A stretch of 64,000 nt of DNA, from positions 2,108,001-2,172,000 of the forward strand of contig VCCP01000003.1 in assembly GCA_005765155.1 (NCBI GenBank). Reading direction: 5' to 3'. The number at the start of each line of letters is the position of its first letter. Position 1 is the stretch's first letter. The DNA comes from Zelopaecilomyces penicillatus. Taxonomy: Eukaryota > Ascomycota > Sordariomycetes > Hypocreales > Pseudodiploosporaceae. This document shows positions 22,944-36,100 of the stretch, piece after piece. The position numbers were made by a program, and so were the translations under genes. Under the pieces are notes generated by a model. The model saw nothing but the letters and a program-made list of their open reading frames with translations. It searched no databases and had not been told where the DNA came from.

Positions 22944-25049
22944 ATGTCTGCCGCCGACTCCCCTTATCAACCAGGTAAGCGTCTCCCCTCCCCAACGCCA
23001 TGATGCATTGCGCGCACCATGTCTGGCTCAGACCGCTCCCTTGTCTTAAGCGCTACCGATCGCCGCTCCTCTTCTCCCTTGATTTGAGGCGGGGTGACCC
23101 AGAGAGCGAAAACGGTGACGTTGATGCTCCTGTTGCTCGTATTTCATCAACCCTCAAACAAGACGGCTTGGGTCCTTGTTGTTGCGGATCAAGGGCGACA
23201 GTTGTCAAGGTGGGCGCATGATTATGTGATTCCTTGCCTGCTGCTGGTCCACACAACCGTGTCATGTAAAGGGGATGGATTTGTCTGCTTGTTTCATGTT
23301 TGCCCATCACTCGCTTATTGGCCTGCACCTCTCCGTTCGCCAGCTGATCTCATATTTGTCTCTCATGTAGGGCAGCAGCCGGCCGCGCAGGCCACTGGCC
23401 TCAGCATTCATCTATCGTCCAACAATCCGTTTCGCAATCGGGCCGCCTCTCCCTCCAGCATTGATGCTGCCTTAGCCGCGCCGCCCGCCTCTCCTTTTGA
23501 CGACCCGCCTCCTCCTCCTCGACCTCTCTCAAGGAATCCTTTTCTTGACCACCCACATGCGCCGTTGAGGAGAGCCTCTGATATCATGTTAACCAGGGCC
23601 AACACCAATTCCTTGTCCGCGGAGGATATCTTTGTACGTTATGCCGCCGCCACGAGGGGGTATTGGTCCTACGGCATCCCTAGCTTACTGTCTGCAAATT
23701 CTTACTGATTCTATAGGACTCACTGACGCTTGACGACAAGGACCCCGAGCTGGCCAAGCGCATCAGCCCCCCTTCTTCGTACCAACGCCCCATTGAGCGT
23801 CTACCAGCTCCTCGCCGAGGAGAGAATCAGTCACCTGGGCAGCTTGAAAACAAAACCCAGGCCAAACGCTCACAAGAGGAAGCATCGAAAGGCCACAACA
23901 TGCCAGCAAGTGCTTCGCGGCCATCTCCGTTCGACTCTCCGCCACGCAAGCCCCAGCGTCGTCCGCGACGCAATTCTGAATCATCAGTGCTGGACTTGGA
24001 CAACAAACCAATAACCGAAGAAGAGAAAAAGATGATCGAGGCGAAGAGGCGAGAGCGAGATAGACGACGTGATGGCAAGGAGAGAAGCAGCAAACCGGGG
24101 CGCCCTAGCCGCCGAATGGACATCATTGATCAATTAGATGCCACTAGCATCTATGGAACTGGTCGTAGGTATACCCATTTCCATTAGAAGATACTATGAA
24201 GATTGCTGATTTTCTGGCTACCTTTTGTTGGGGCCTTTACTAGTCTTTCACCACGATGGTCCTTTTGACGCCCTTAATCCTCATCGGAACCGTCACAGTA
24301 GTCGGCGCTTGGCACCAATGCAAGCCTTCCCTAAGGACTCGCTGAATAACTCGATGGGTGGCTCCGGTCCACTGAGATCACAAGCAGACCACTCAACGTT
24401 CATGGGCCATGGCACCGATGAAGCCTTTAGGGACTACGCAGGCACAAAGAACAGGAAAGGCCACAATCTCCCCGTGAGCTCCCGAATAGAGCCTGCTATT
24501 TTCGATCCAGTATCGCGCGGTAATATGGTTCATGGAGATGAGAGCTACGGCTTGGGCACCTCCACCTTCCTCGAAGGAACTCCAGCTGCACGGTCGGCAA
24601 TCAATCGCCGGCAAGTGGAGGAGGCACAGGAAGCTGTCGATGGCGGCTTGCAACGGAAGAAGTCTTTGGCACAGCGAATCCGACACATCAACAGAGGTCC
24701 CCGTGACTTCAATCCCTCAGGTCGAATGACGAGCCCTGATGTCGTGAACAGCAAAATGTCCCCGGACCAGGGTCGGCTAGGTACGAGCGTAGGGAACGAG
24801 TCCAATCCCTTCTTTGCAGATTTTAATAGGGGCGAGGATGGCTTCGGCTCTAAGCCAAGAGATGGGAATTTATCTCCTCCACCAATTCCCCGCCGTGGCT
24901 CTGGCAGTGCCCTCGAACGACGGGCAACAACCGACGCTACACTATCGCTTACCGAAGAGGCACCTGTCAAACCATCCGGCTTACTTGGTCGGATGAAGAG
25001 TCTGAAAGGGGGAAGGCGGCCCAAGAATGCCGAGGTTGCGAATAATTAA
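22944..25049 (+). CDS. pal1: Pal1-family cell morphology protein
   Basis: Predicted exons 22944-22974, 23371-23633, 23717-24164, 24244-25049 (introns 396, 82-83 and 79 nt, all GT...AG, frame kept throughout), 515 aa. The family core GTGLFHHDGPFDALNPHRNR spans residues about 245-264 and is formed only when intron 3 is removed. NPF motifs at 29-31, 66-68 and 435-437 are typical EH-domain ligands; KKSLAQRIRHINRGPR and the C-terminal GLLGRMKSLKGGRRP are also family-like. A basic, charged segment lies at about 155-240. No membrane segment; mostly disordered. In fission yeast Pal1 is a cortical protein needed for cylindrical shape and works with Sla2; in budding yeast it is an early endocytic coat protein binding Ede1. 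The start (MSAADSPYQPG) is inferred from the ATG before a good GTAAGC donor and is the least certain part. Confidence 0.92.
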
Positions 25050-26291
25050 GCCCATAATACTGAGAAACCGCAATGTGGGATGGATTCGACTGAGGCGTAT
25101 ATGCGACTGCCACACTTACATGCCAAGCACCCAGCTAGTTCATCTTTTCTCTCTATCTTTGATGGTGTCCACATATGGAGGAACTTGAAGTGCAAGAAGT
25201 TGGTGACCGTGATGCGAGCCGCTGAGAATTGACATAAATTACAAGAGGTATCTCATTGCGACCATCCTTCTCATGCATTTTCTCATTTGAGGCTACAGAA
25301 CGTTGCTCATGAGTTATCGGTTCAAAATCTATTACAGGGACATTGAACTATTTGACCAAGTCGGCACGATTCTAGTGCCCCGTGAAAGTAATCAAGGTGT
25401 GCGGCACTGTGGCCTCGTTATGAGCGGGTTGAAGATGACACGAATATTATAACTAGTACTTAGGCATGTCATGAATTGGAGTTGGTCTGGTTCTTGTCCG
25501 AGGCCGTGTTGCACTAGTTTCATAGAAAGATACACCCACGCCCGCACACATATACATTATTAGCAATCAATGATAATGACGCACGTAACCGCTATTCAAC
25601 ATGTGGCAGTGAGGATGTTTTCGATGTGTATTTAGCACAATATTCAGCAAGCAATTTCTATACATTTGGCTTTAATCTGACTCTGTTGCAGGTTAGATCA
25701 TGATGCAAGGCAAGCCAGTGTTTGTCGGAGTTGATTCAATCGCCCCCCTCCCCTTCCTCCTTTCATGAGTAGTTACAGACTGTCCAAAGCACCGTCTAGA
25801 GTAGTCTTGTACTCAAGACCTGCTGCATATTTATTTTGTCACGAGTTGTGGTTTGGCTCGGTTGATAAGGGTTGGCGGGGACAGACTCCTTCCGCCTTGC
25901 ATCACCTGCCTACCCAAGGGGGTGCCAAATTACACCGCTGCCTGTGTGCTAAACTTGCCACAATTACTTTCATAAACTCTTCAAATAATCAGGAAAAGTA
26001 CTATGATAGTTAAGTAAATTCATGTAAATATGATTGATATAGTTAGTTAGATATAAGAATATATCAAGATAAATTCTTTTCTTCTTGGTTGTTGTAGATG
26101 ACCTCGCTCAATTAGCTACTTGCCATGAACGTTGGCACTGGTGGTGTTTTCTGTCACCCCCTTGCTACCTACTGAATTCTAATACCGCCCACCTAATTAC
26201 ACGTGCACCCCATCAATCGCCATAGCAAGTGGCATTGGTGTTTATATCTATATGGAGGTCAGGCCACAGGCTCTGAAACCAATACCCGACC
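25050..26291. other. intergenic region between Pal1 and the Rad51-like gene
   Basis: About 1.2 kb of normal composition without a supported gene; it should contain the 3' UTR of Pal1 and the promoter of the next gene. A short AT-rich dip occurs at about 26005-26080. An 82-codon open frame at 25765-26013 shows no conserved feature and is treated as chance. Confidence 0.6.
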
Positions 26292-27811
26292 ATGACAAAC
26301 TCCGAACTCCGCTTTCAACCGGTCCCGGCTACGGTCCTTGCTGAGACTGAAGCGCGGCGCCGTGACGCGCTGAGGCTGCTCAGGCCCTGCAGCACTGGGT
26401 GCGATGAACTTGATAGCCATGTTCTGCTCTGCGGTGGGTTCGAACGCGGATGCGTTGTTGGGCTGAGTGCTGAGGATGAGGAGGGCGTTGGCATTGTGGT
26501 GAGTTCGTCTATGTAGAGAGGTGGCTTTTATGTAGCATCGCCGACATATACAAAAGCATCACGAAAAATCGTCGTGCTAACTAGACATTATTACTTCCTT
26601 GGGCATGAAAACAGCTGGGTCTTCAAGTACTTCTTCGCTCTCTGTTTGAGGGCCTCTCACAACGGGCCATGGTTGTGAGCCCCAAGCCCACCAATGTACT
26701 AGTTGGGCTGCTGAGGAGTGCTGCCAGGGCCGAGCTGGCGGCACAGGGAGTCCTCGACGCAACCGAGGTGAGCGAGGGGACGCGTGAGCACCTCGAAAAA
26801 GTCATGCTCTCCCGCATTTTTGACTTGGACGGCCTGCAGGAGGTGCTGGCCGATCTAGACAAATCCAGAACCAACCAGAGTCCTGCGAATCCTGTTCCTA
26901 ACGCCTCGTGTTCCGAACAACATCACAAACCCAACTCAAGAGCTCTCTCAGAGATTCAAGATAGTCAAGAGGACGAACCCGGTCAAAAGCAAGAGCAAGA
27001 AAGACAAATAGTCAGCCCACAAGAAGCTGAATCGCTCCCCTTTGCCGCTCCTCTGCAAAGACCAGCTGATAATAGTAGCTGCCGTAGAGTTGAGGTTGGC
27101 AACGTTGATGCCGAGTTAGGGCCCCAGGTCATCCTCATCACTCACGTCTCATCCCTACTGACAAGTCTCTTCACCCACCGTGAAAAGTCCGCCGCTCATG
27201 CGACCCTCCGGGTTCTCGGTTCACATTTGCGTCACCTTTCACGCAACTTACCATCCAGTCCTCTTATCATTCTTCTTAATTCTACGGACTCAAGTGCCAG
27301 ATTTTCTTCTGAAAGCTACGCATACCCAAGCATGAAAGAGAGCAGAGCCCAATGGCCCTCAATACCGCAATATTGCGCTGCATCACCGCCTACTACTTTG
27401 TCTACTCCAGGCGGTAAGGCTATTGACGCTAGTCTGAAGTCTATCTTCAACTCACCGTCGCTGCCGATTGCAGTTTCCCACCCCTATCAAGGCACTATAA
27501 ACGTCCCAGGTCAAGACTATAGGACAAACAAGCCAAGCTTTGGGCTCGTATTCTCTCAGTTGCTAGACTTACACCTACTCTGTACCCGTGTTCCGAAAAC
27601 CTGCCATGACTTACACACTCTGCATCGAAGCGCTGGAGTTACTTTCATCTCGGCTCGGCCGGCCATAACCTCTGTGACGGTTATTGAGGTTTTGTTGGAT
27701 GAGATGGGTGTGTGGGAGGGCAAAAGAGGAACCCGAAAAAGGCGCGAGCAGAGGTGGGCCGCCTTGGACATATTTGATGGTCGAGTAGCCGATGCCTTTG
27801 TGCGTATTTAG
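26292..27811 (+). CDS. RecA/Rad51-like fold protein with degenerate Walker A
   Basis: Exons 26292-26498 and 26615-27811 (intron 116 nt, GTGAGT...ACAG, phase 0), 467 aa. Residues 34-69 (STGCDELDSHVLLCGGFERG, then CVVGLSAEDEEGVGIV) continue across the splice into LGLQVLLRSL, the layout of a Rad51/RecA N-terminal ATPase strand-loop-helix, but the loop has no GKT lysine. VVSPKPTN follows as the next strand; VILITHVSSLL at about 241-251 and PLIILLNSTDSS later resemble the Walker B strand and following strand. A low-complexity Gln/Glu/Ser insert (about 145-215) and a C-terminal block with SFGLVFSQLLDLHLLCTRVPK complete it. Fungal Rad51-like proteins of this kind are annotated from the ATPase fold; a recombination role is inferred, not shown. 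ATP hydrolysis looks unlikely. It converges with the RhoGEF gene. Confidence 0.8.
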
Positions 27812-28529
27812 GGACACATGTTGGAGACAATTTCGTGAGCTACACTCACTTGTACTCCATCTTATGATCGCTTAATCTCTTTCGCGGGAAGGCCTAAAAC
27901 CCGAGTCCTCCATGACACCTTCCTGAACACCCAGACAGTGTCGCTGGTGTCATGATGATTTCAGTGTCTCATAAACGGCCATTGTATAGCTTCGTATGTA
28001 ATATTTACTTAATGACACACTCTTCCCATTACCCACAAAGCGTTGACCATAGTCGATAATAAGTTTCTTAAACTTATTCTTCCAGAGCATAAATCTGCCG
28101 ACTTCTTCTCCATATCACCTGTACTCACACCATCGATTCGCAAGTAGCCCCTTAGTTGCTCGAGGTGGTTACAAGTTACAATTCAAGCCTAATGACGGAG
28201 TTCTATCAGAACAAGCCCAATCCATGAGGATAATTAGAACGAGGAATTCCTTTCGATACAATCGCCAATCCACCTCTTTCCGCACAAAGCCTCGTCGCTT
28301 CCACAGCGCTCAGGTCCTGATAACTGCTAGATACGCATGGCTGTTAAAGCCACCTTCCCGACTTTCAAATCTCAATGTGGTCAGGAAACTTAGCTGACTG
28401 ACTGAACTATCCGCTTCAGCGTTTCACCTCAGATCAGGAGTCAAACAGACAAAACGAACAGATGCCACCAAAAGTTAAAAGAGACTTTCGGGGTATGAAT
28501 TTACTCTGTGACTTCATGTGAGCATACCT
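27812..28529. other. convergent intergenic region
   Basis: About 720 bp between the stops of the Rad51-like gene (+) and the RhoGEF gene (-), so both 3' UTRs should lie here. No gene, RNA or repeat is visible. Confidence 0.6.
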
Positions 28530-31500
28530 TCATCGTAGGCCGATGCCCTGGCCCTGTGAGGCTGGAAGTGAGCCGAGAACATCAGATCGTTTGTTGCTCT
28601 TCCAGAAATCAATGGACTCAACGGCATCCTCGCCTCGTTCGTCTTCGTAAGCAAATAAAATCTGAAGGAGGTTAGTCGTTGTGTGTGAGACCATGGAACA
28701 AAGAGAGAGCGATGCATACCTCATGCGTACTGCTATGAAGCATGCGTATATGCTTGTGGGGGACGATATGAACTGCCCCATTTTCAATGTTGCGCAATTC
28801 AATGAAATTGGGTTCGAATGCAAGAATCCAGGGATAGCTCAGAGCAAAGTTTTGGGGTGCACCTTCCCAGTCAATTCTCCATTCTGGTCGAGCTCTCCAA
28901 CCGTTCCGGTTTACAAAAAACGAGAACTCAGAGTAGTTGAGCAAAAATTCGCCGTTCAGTCGTTCTATGTGGATGGGTTTTGCACCTTCCTTGCGAGCGA
29001 CAAAGTCGAGTGAAGTGTCAGCTTGATCCAGAAGCGACTGTGTTTCTAACGTTTCGAGAGACACGACTTCGAAGCCCCTAGCGCAGGCCACGCATAGCTT
29101 AGATTTGAGAAAGTGAACTGAAGATGATTCGGTGGGAATGTAGAATTCCTTGAATGGCCGGAGTTCATCCTGACCTCCACTCATGAACTTCCCTAAACCT
29201 TTTTGCTTCTTCCCTTTCGTCATAGTATCATTTGGCTCGAAGACCTTGATGGTAGTAGATAGAGTTGAGGATTTGACGCAGCATACAAGATGCCTGCCCA
29301 TACAAATACCCGTTTTGAAGAAGCTGCAGTGATTTTGGATCTTCTTTGGTCTTTTGACTAGTGCTGACTCGTCAGAGTTTAATGCGGATAAGGAATAGGA
29401 TTGTAATGTCTTATTTGAAAGCACAAGAAGCATTTGATACTCTTCCAGTATGTCAATCTGAGTGACACAGGTAGCTTCCAGGACACGTCTAGGAACTTGC
29501 TCTTTGTTCTTCCGATCGGATACATAAATGCCGTTATCTGTGCCATAGAGAAGCTTGCGACCACCATCTATTCACGATATGTTAGCAGGTATTGGCCAAA
29601 GAGTGATTTGGGCAGTGCAAAATCGACGTACCGAATGGGGAGACACAATTGACCTGATTGGTCCCCACGAAAAAGCCACTGGATATTGTGGTTGTGTTAA
29701 AGAAGTCAGCTCGCGATCTAAGCCGCTGTTGAGCATTGTCAATGTATTCAAGCCACTTCTTCCGTGCGGCTTGGTTTGAAGCGAACACAGTGAGTTCATA
29801 TCCAGCCTTGCCTAGGTGGCGAAAGGTAATCGGCCAGCCCTCTCCTTTCTTCGTCTCAGAGGTGTTGGTTCTTATCGACGGGATTAAGCTGGACGATGAG
29901 CGCTTGACTGAGCCTTGCAGAGGAATGACTTCATCCATCTCGCGAATGGCGAGCAACTCAAGGGGTATCGGTCGTCGGTATGCCTTGATTTCCTCACTTT
30001 TGCCGCTCTGTTTGATTCGAACAAGCAGAACAGCATGGTCAAAGAGAAAGCCTGTGAATTCGGATGGATCTGTCGGTGACTTTTTGAATTGAGTTTTGAA
30101 GACAAGTTCGCGGCCGTCTTCTGTAAGTTTGAGATCCACTCTTTCATTTGGTCTGAAACGAAGCTGCTCATGCAGTCTTCTCAAATTGAAACGATTTTCC
30201 GCCTTCCCAGACTCCGCGTTAACTCTGCCAAGAAGGTCGCGAATTATTGCCAAAACCTTGGGTATATCTTCTTTGTCAGGGCTACCATCCTCTGTATATT
30301 TCAGCACATTCTCGAGTAGTAGTGGGTAACGAGCTAAGCGCGTGGTAGGTTTAGTGAGGTAGCCATTAAGCTCAAGTTTTCTAGACTCTTTTCGACGCTC
30401 AATTTCATCAACAAATTTGGCGAAGAAAGGATTGATCGATCTTTCGTTTTCAAACTCAAACTTGGCCTCAAGCTGCTTAGAGCCGTACCATATAAAAGGT
30501 TCAAAGTGCGGAACAAAGTCTTGAAAGATGTCACCAATGTTTTGGACAATTGGTTCTTTCTGTTGACGGCTTGTCAAAGACGTTGCAAACCGTGAACTAA
30601 CCGTATGGACGCTTGGATGGTCAATAATATTGCTGAATATGTTCTTCACGACTTTATCTCGGCGCTGCAAAGGGATAGGCGACGCCTTTGACCGCAAAGG
30701 GAGAATCCAGAAATCACGGAGATATTCCAGGTCCTTCACAAAGTCCCGCTCAGTATAACAAATTTCAGAAATAACTTCTTGTCGCTTTTTTTCACGCTCG
30801 CTTACGGCATCGGCAATCTCCTTTGGAACTGAATTTATCCAAAGCTTCTGCTCATCAGTTTGGTCAACTTCATCGTCGTTGACATTCGCAGAGTCTTCCT
30901 TGCGTAGCCCGGGATTGATTTTTAAATTTAACCTCGACACTTGTTCCAGTCGCCGAGGGCAAGCGATAGAGTAGCATAGCTGATCCCGCGTGCATGTTGG
31001 CGAATAGCACTCTGAAAGAAGCACAAATACCCCGTTGATTGGTGACTTGTCCTCGGGTTCGTCCATCAATGTTTCCCTGAATTGATACATCTCAGATTGT
31101 GAATCTCGCAGTCGATGCTCGTATGTAACGTCGTGAAAGAACTTCTGGGCATCCAATGCTCGACCGAGCAGTAAGGCCAAGTTTCGATCGGTCGTCCTGA
31201 TAATATAGGATAAAACATCTACAGCTTCAGAGCCACTAAACGCATTTTTGTAAGTGAGTTCATTCTTTGTTCGGTCACCGGTGATAATCTTTCGTCGGAA
31301 ACAATCGGCCACCCTCGATAGAAGTGCTGGGTAAACAAGAGGGGGTCGAATCTTGGTCGCGGTTGGTGGACGTTCGCTCTCAAGCGACTTGCTCCTGGAT
31401 GGACGTTGAACTAGCGTGGCAGTGTCAGAGTCAGAGGGCGTAATCGTTGGAGCGATACTAGATGCTATTGACATTGTTCTAGAATCATCAAGACCTCCAC

Positions 31501-32401
31501 CCCCAGTAGAGGATACCATACTCGTGGTTCGTGTTTGCGAACCAGGTGTGCCCGAATATCCTCCGTTGTGAAATCCGTTAGGAACTGGCATATCCGATGG
31601 AGCCCGTCGGTTTGGTATGACTCTGCCACTCATAGTTTGATGGGCGTCACGATCATGGGGGTTGTAAGTTCCAGTCATGGACATTGATCGGTCTTCATGT
31701 CGCTCTGGAACCACTCTGCCCTGAGCTGTTGTTCTAGCCGAGGTAGTGTAAGAGTATGGGGCTTGCCGGAAGTGATTTGCGGGTGGCTGTTGATAGGGAC
31801 TGGGTGGTGGGTGATACATCTGTGGTCGAGGCGTAGCTGCCAAAGACTGTGACCTGTAGGGATCATTATTTAGAGCTGGGCCAGTCACTCCTTGATAAAC
31901 TCTTGAAGTCGCATGTCTCGTGCCTGCAGCCTGTGAAGGTGGCGCTCGAGACTCAATTCGAGAGAGTGGCTGACCTCCGGGCCCAGGAAAGGGGCGTCTT
32001 GCATGTTGCTGCTGTTGTACGTACTGGGCCTGTGGAGAAGGAACCTGCTGCCCTCCTGATGCCGAGCGCTGACCGTGATAAAACTCATTCGATATAGTGG
32101 CATCGGCTGGGCGAGTTCTTGAAGACTGATGATGTTCACGATCACCATAGTACTCCGGTGTCGGCCGGTGAGGTGGCTGGCGATACATGCCGGTAGATGA
32201 AGATGATATGGTTTGTGTCCTGCCTTGATCCATCGGATGGGGCGCCAGAGAGGGGGACGATGTCATTGTTTGCGATCTTCCTGGAGGAGGCGCGGCTCCA
32301 AAGATGTTGGAAAAAGCAGCATCTCGCTGATAATTATTGGAGTCGGCATATCCCCTTTGGCGCTGGGGTGCTGAACGAGGGTCGTGATGATAGTCTGCCA
32401 T
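28530..32401 (-). CDS. ROM2: Rho1 guanine-nucleotide exchange factor (DEP-DH-PH-CNH)
   Basis: Minus-strand exons 32401-29632, 29567-28720, 28661-28530 (introns 64 and 58 nt, GT...AG), 1249 aa. The start is the first ATG (MADYHHDPRS); the codon six upstream is TTG. Residues 1-340 are disordered, rich in Pro, Gln and Ser. A DEP domain follows at about 350-440 (LSRVADCFRRKI...FSGSEAVDVL), a DH/RhoGEF catalytic domain at about 537-735 (EICYTERDFVKDLEYL; TTRLARYPLLLENVLKY), a PH domain at about 750-897 and a CNH (citron) domain at about 920-1215 (FDGGRKLLYGTDNGIYVSD, restored by splicing intron 1; IPHKHIRMLHS-type end before intron 2). This order is that of Rom1/Rom2 and fission yeast Rgf1/Rgf2, which load Rho1 with GTP at the cell cortex to drive glucan synthesis and cell-wall integrity signalling. 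Which paralogue it is cannot be told from the sequence. Confidence 0.95.
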
Positions 32402-33140
32402 TATGGCAATACTGGACAAGATGAAATAGTCTGTTAGAGGTTTGAGACAGACTAATCAATTGGAGCCTGAAAGGTGGAAAGCAAACCAATTCAAGGCCAC
32501 GAGGGCCGCTGGCAGTCAAAATCACCAGATCGCAGTCGCAGGTGTACGGGATGAAATAGAAAGATGCACCAGTGACAGCGATGCTTGCTAGCGGCTTTGA
32601 AAAATTGCAACCATAAAGTGTCCCCTGTATTCAATGCTTCAACGGTGCACCAGACAATGCTGTAGTAAGACGTCCGAATACGATAGTTGTCACTTGCGTT
32701 GTCGATGGCACGAGCAACGCTCTCTGTAGGGTTGTCGAGTTCCTACCCAATGTTGCACTCTATCTTTCATTCAGGATTGAGATGGAAGCGGACACACGAG
32801 CGAGTGTGCATGCGTCAAGGTTATGGCATCTGTTGGGCAAACATGGGACTTGCAATGTGGCAGATAATTGGCGGCTGAGCAATGAGTGATGAAGGGTAGT
32901 CTGATGAGGCAGGTTCACAAGGCGCCACCACCTGCGGAGAGGGCTGTAGCCTGTTACTAATTAAGTCTCCTGATTTATTTTCCTCCACTACCTACCTACC
33001 TTATTAATGCCTAGCACGTTGCCCAGGGTCAGAGGTGACCCTATGTTTAGGTGTTCTGTAGCGTTTCGGAAGGTTGCAACTACCAACCGATCATGCAAGG
33101 CTGCTTGTGTACCGTACCTAGTGTCTAAATGTGCAATATC
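32402..33140 (-). promoter_or_regulatory. upstream region of the RhoGEF gene
   Basis: About 740 bp of normal base composition between the RhoGEF start codon and the AT-rich block, presumably promoter and 5' UTR. A 63-codon open frame at 32687-32878 has no recognisable feature. The composition changes abruptly at about 33140-33160. Confidence 0.5.
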
Positions 33141-33149
33141 CTATACTTT

Positions 33150-36100
33150 TTACTAAGATAAATTAATATAAGTTTAATAAAAGATTTTATGATATATTAT
33201 ATATTGATTAATCTAATTTAAAATGTATATTAAAAAATTTAAGAATTAGATATATTATTTGATAAGAAATCTTATTTATAATATAATTAAAAGATTTAAA
33301 AATTTAAAATATTAAAAAAAAATTTAAAAAAAAAACAATTTATATATAGAATTTTTTTTATAATATAATTTAATTTAATTTATATTTAATTTATTTAATT
33401 TAAATCTATATATTATTAAAATATCTTTTTATTAAATTTATTAAATAATAATAATAATAATATATATATATTATTTATTTATTTTAATATAAATTAACTA
33501 GCTTATATAAAATTAGCTATTATGACTATAATTATATTTATAATAGCTTTATATTATTAAAATACTCTTTATTCTTTTATATCTTTTATATAAAGCTTAA
33601 ATAATATTAATAGTTTTTAATTTAATATAATATATAATTAATTATAAAGACTTTTAATAATATTAAAATTATATTAAAAAAGCTATTATAATATAAATAT
33701 ATTAATAACTTTATTTATAATTTTATTATTAATTTATATAGTGTTATTATTTAAATCTTATTATAATTATTTTATATAATAATATAAGCTTTTTTATATT
33801 TATTTTATTTTATAAAAGCTAAAGATTAAATAATTAGTTTATAAAAAGAATATTTATTTTTAATAATAGCTTGAAAATCTATTAATAAAAATTATTTTAT
33901 TTATTATAAAAGAGTTTAATTAATTTAATTATTAAAATTAAAAGAATATTTAATTTATAAAATATTTTAAAAAAGACTAGATTATAAAAATAAAGCTTTA
34001 TTAAATAATAATTTATTACTTATATTATAAAATAAGATAATTAAATTTATAAAGATTTAGATTAAATATATTAAGATATTAATAAATCATTAAAATAATA
34101 AAAGTAAAAGACTTTTAAATTTAATTAAATAAATTAAATAAATTAAATAAATTAAATAAACTAAATAAATTAAATAAATTAAATAGATTAAATAGATTAG
34201 ATAAATTAAATAAATTCAATAAATAAATTCAATAAATTAAATATTAAAATATTATTTATATTATTTTTTAATAAAAGAATATATAATATAAATAAAGCCT
34301 TTATAAATAATATAATTTATACTTTAATTATTTTAATATTAATTAAATTCTTTTTTTATTAGATATTATTTAATTATATATTAGGTTTTTAAATATTAAA
34401 GATAATATTATATTATAGATATATTAATAATATAAAATTAATTAAATAAATTAATGAAAGTATAAGAAATATTAATAATATATTAATAATATATAATTAA
34501 AAGCTAAATAAAAAACTATAATAAATTATATATATTTTTAATATTTTAAAATACGAATATAAATTTAATAAATATAAGGAATTTATATTTAAATATAATT
34601 AAAAATTAATATTAAAATTTATTAATCTATTTTAAATCCTATAAAAGATTAAAATATAAATATATTAATTAATATTATTTAAATAACATTTATAAACTAA
34701 TAATATCTTTTCTATTAGCTTTATAAAGCTATAAATATAATAGATAAAGAATATTAATAATAATCTATTAATAGTATAATTAAAGAATAATATTATATAA
34801 AGGATTAAAGAAATTAAGGATTAATTAAAAATTAAAAGAGAATTATATTATTTAATAAAATAACTAGATTAATATTTTAAATATAATTAATAAATCTTAA
34901 TTAATAAGATAAATATATTAAGCTAATAAATATATTAAAAAATAATTAAATAAAAGAAAGTATTAGTTAAATAAAGATATAATAAAATATAATAAAAATA
35001 TTATAAAAATAAAATTATTAATAAAAAGAATTTAAAAGTTATATAATAAAGAATAATATTTAATTTATATTATTTAATTTATTATAAATAAATAATAAAA
35101 AGATAAGAAAAGAGTATAAATAATATAATAAAAAGCCTTTTATTAAAAATTAAAACTAGAAATTAAAGATTAAAGTTAATAGCTTAATAATATATTAATA
35201 AACCTTATATTATAACTATTTAAAATTAAAGAGCTATATTTTATTAAAAGTAATAAGATATATTTAAAAAGTATTTAAATTAATAAAAAAGAAAACTAAA
35301 AATATATATAAGAAAGACCTTTATTAGTATCTTAAAAAGCTTTTTAAGATATAAGAAAAAGATTATCAAGAAAATATATTAACTAGAAATATTTTATATT
35401 TATATAAAGCTAATATTATTGAAAAGGCTTATAGCTATATTAAAGCTATTTTATATTAAACCTAGGCCTATTAAAACTATATTAAGCCTATTAAAACTAT
35501 ATTAATAAACTAGATATTATCCTATTTTTAAAAAGAAATAACTTTATAAAAGAAAGATAATAAATTCTAAATAACAGCTCTAGCTAATATATATATATAA
35601 ATATAATCTTTTTTATTTAATAATATATTTAATAATAATTTTATTATTTATAGATTTAGGCTTTTATATTATTAAATATATTACATCTAAATAATAAACT
35701 ATAATAATTAAATTAACTTAAATAAATTAATAATATTATTAAAAGTTATTTCTTAATTTTTTAATATTAATAAAAAACTCTAATTTTTATTTAAATAATA
35801 ATATTCTTTTATCTTTTATAATTAAAGGCTTAAATATAACTTTAAAATAGATTTATTAATATTAGTTTTATTAATATATTTATTAATATTCTTTTTTTTA
35901 ATAAAATTTAATTTTTTAGGATTATATTTTTTAATATATTTATTATAATTTATTTTAATATCTGTATTTTTAATAGATTTAAATATAAGGTTTTTTAAAT
36001 TATTAAAATCTGATTTATTTTTAAATATAAGCTTAATTTATTAAAATAATTAAAATATTTTATTTAAAAAAGCCTTTTTAATATTAATCTTTTTAAAGAA

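Noticed and set aside
25765..26013. 82-codon open frame between Pal1 and the Rad51-like gene
   Set aside because: No family feature, unremarkable composition, and in intergenic DNA expected to hold UTR and promoter.
32402..32419. RhoGEF start six codons upstream of the chosen ATG
   Set aside because: The upstream in-frame codon is TTG; the first ATG is at 32401 and gives a natural N-terminus MADYHH.
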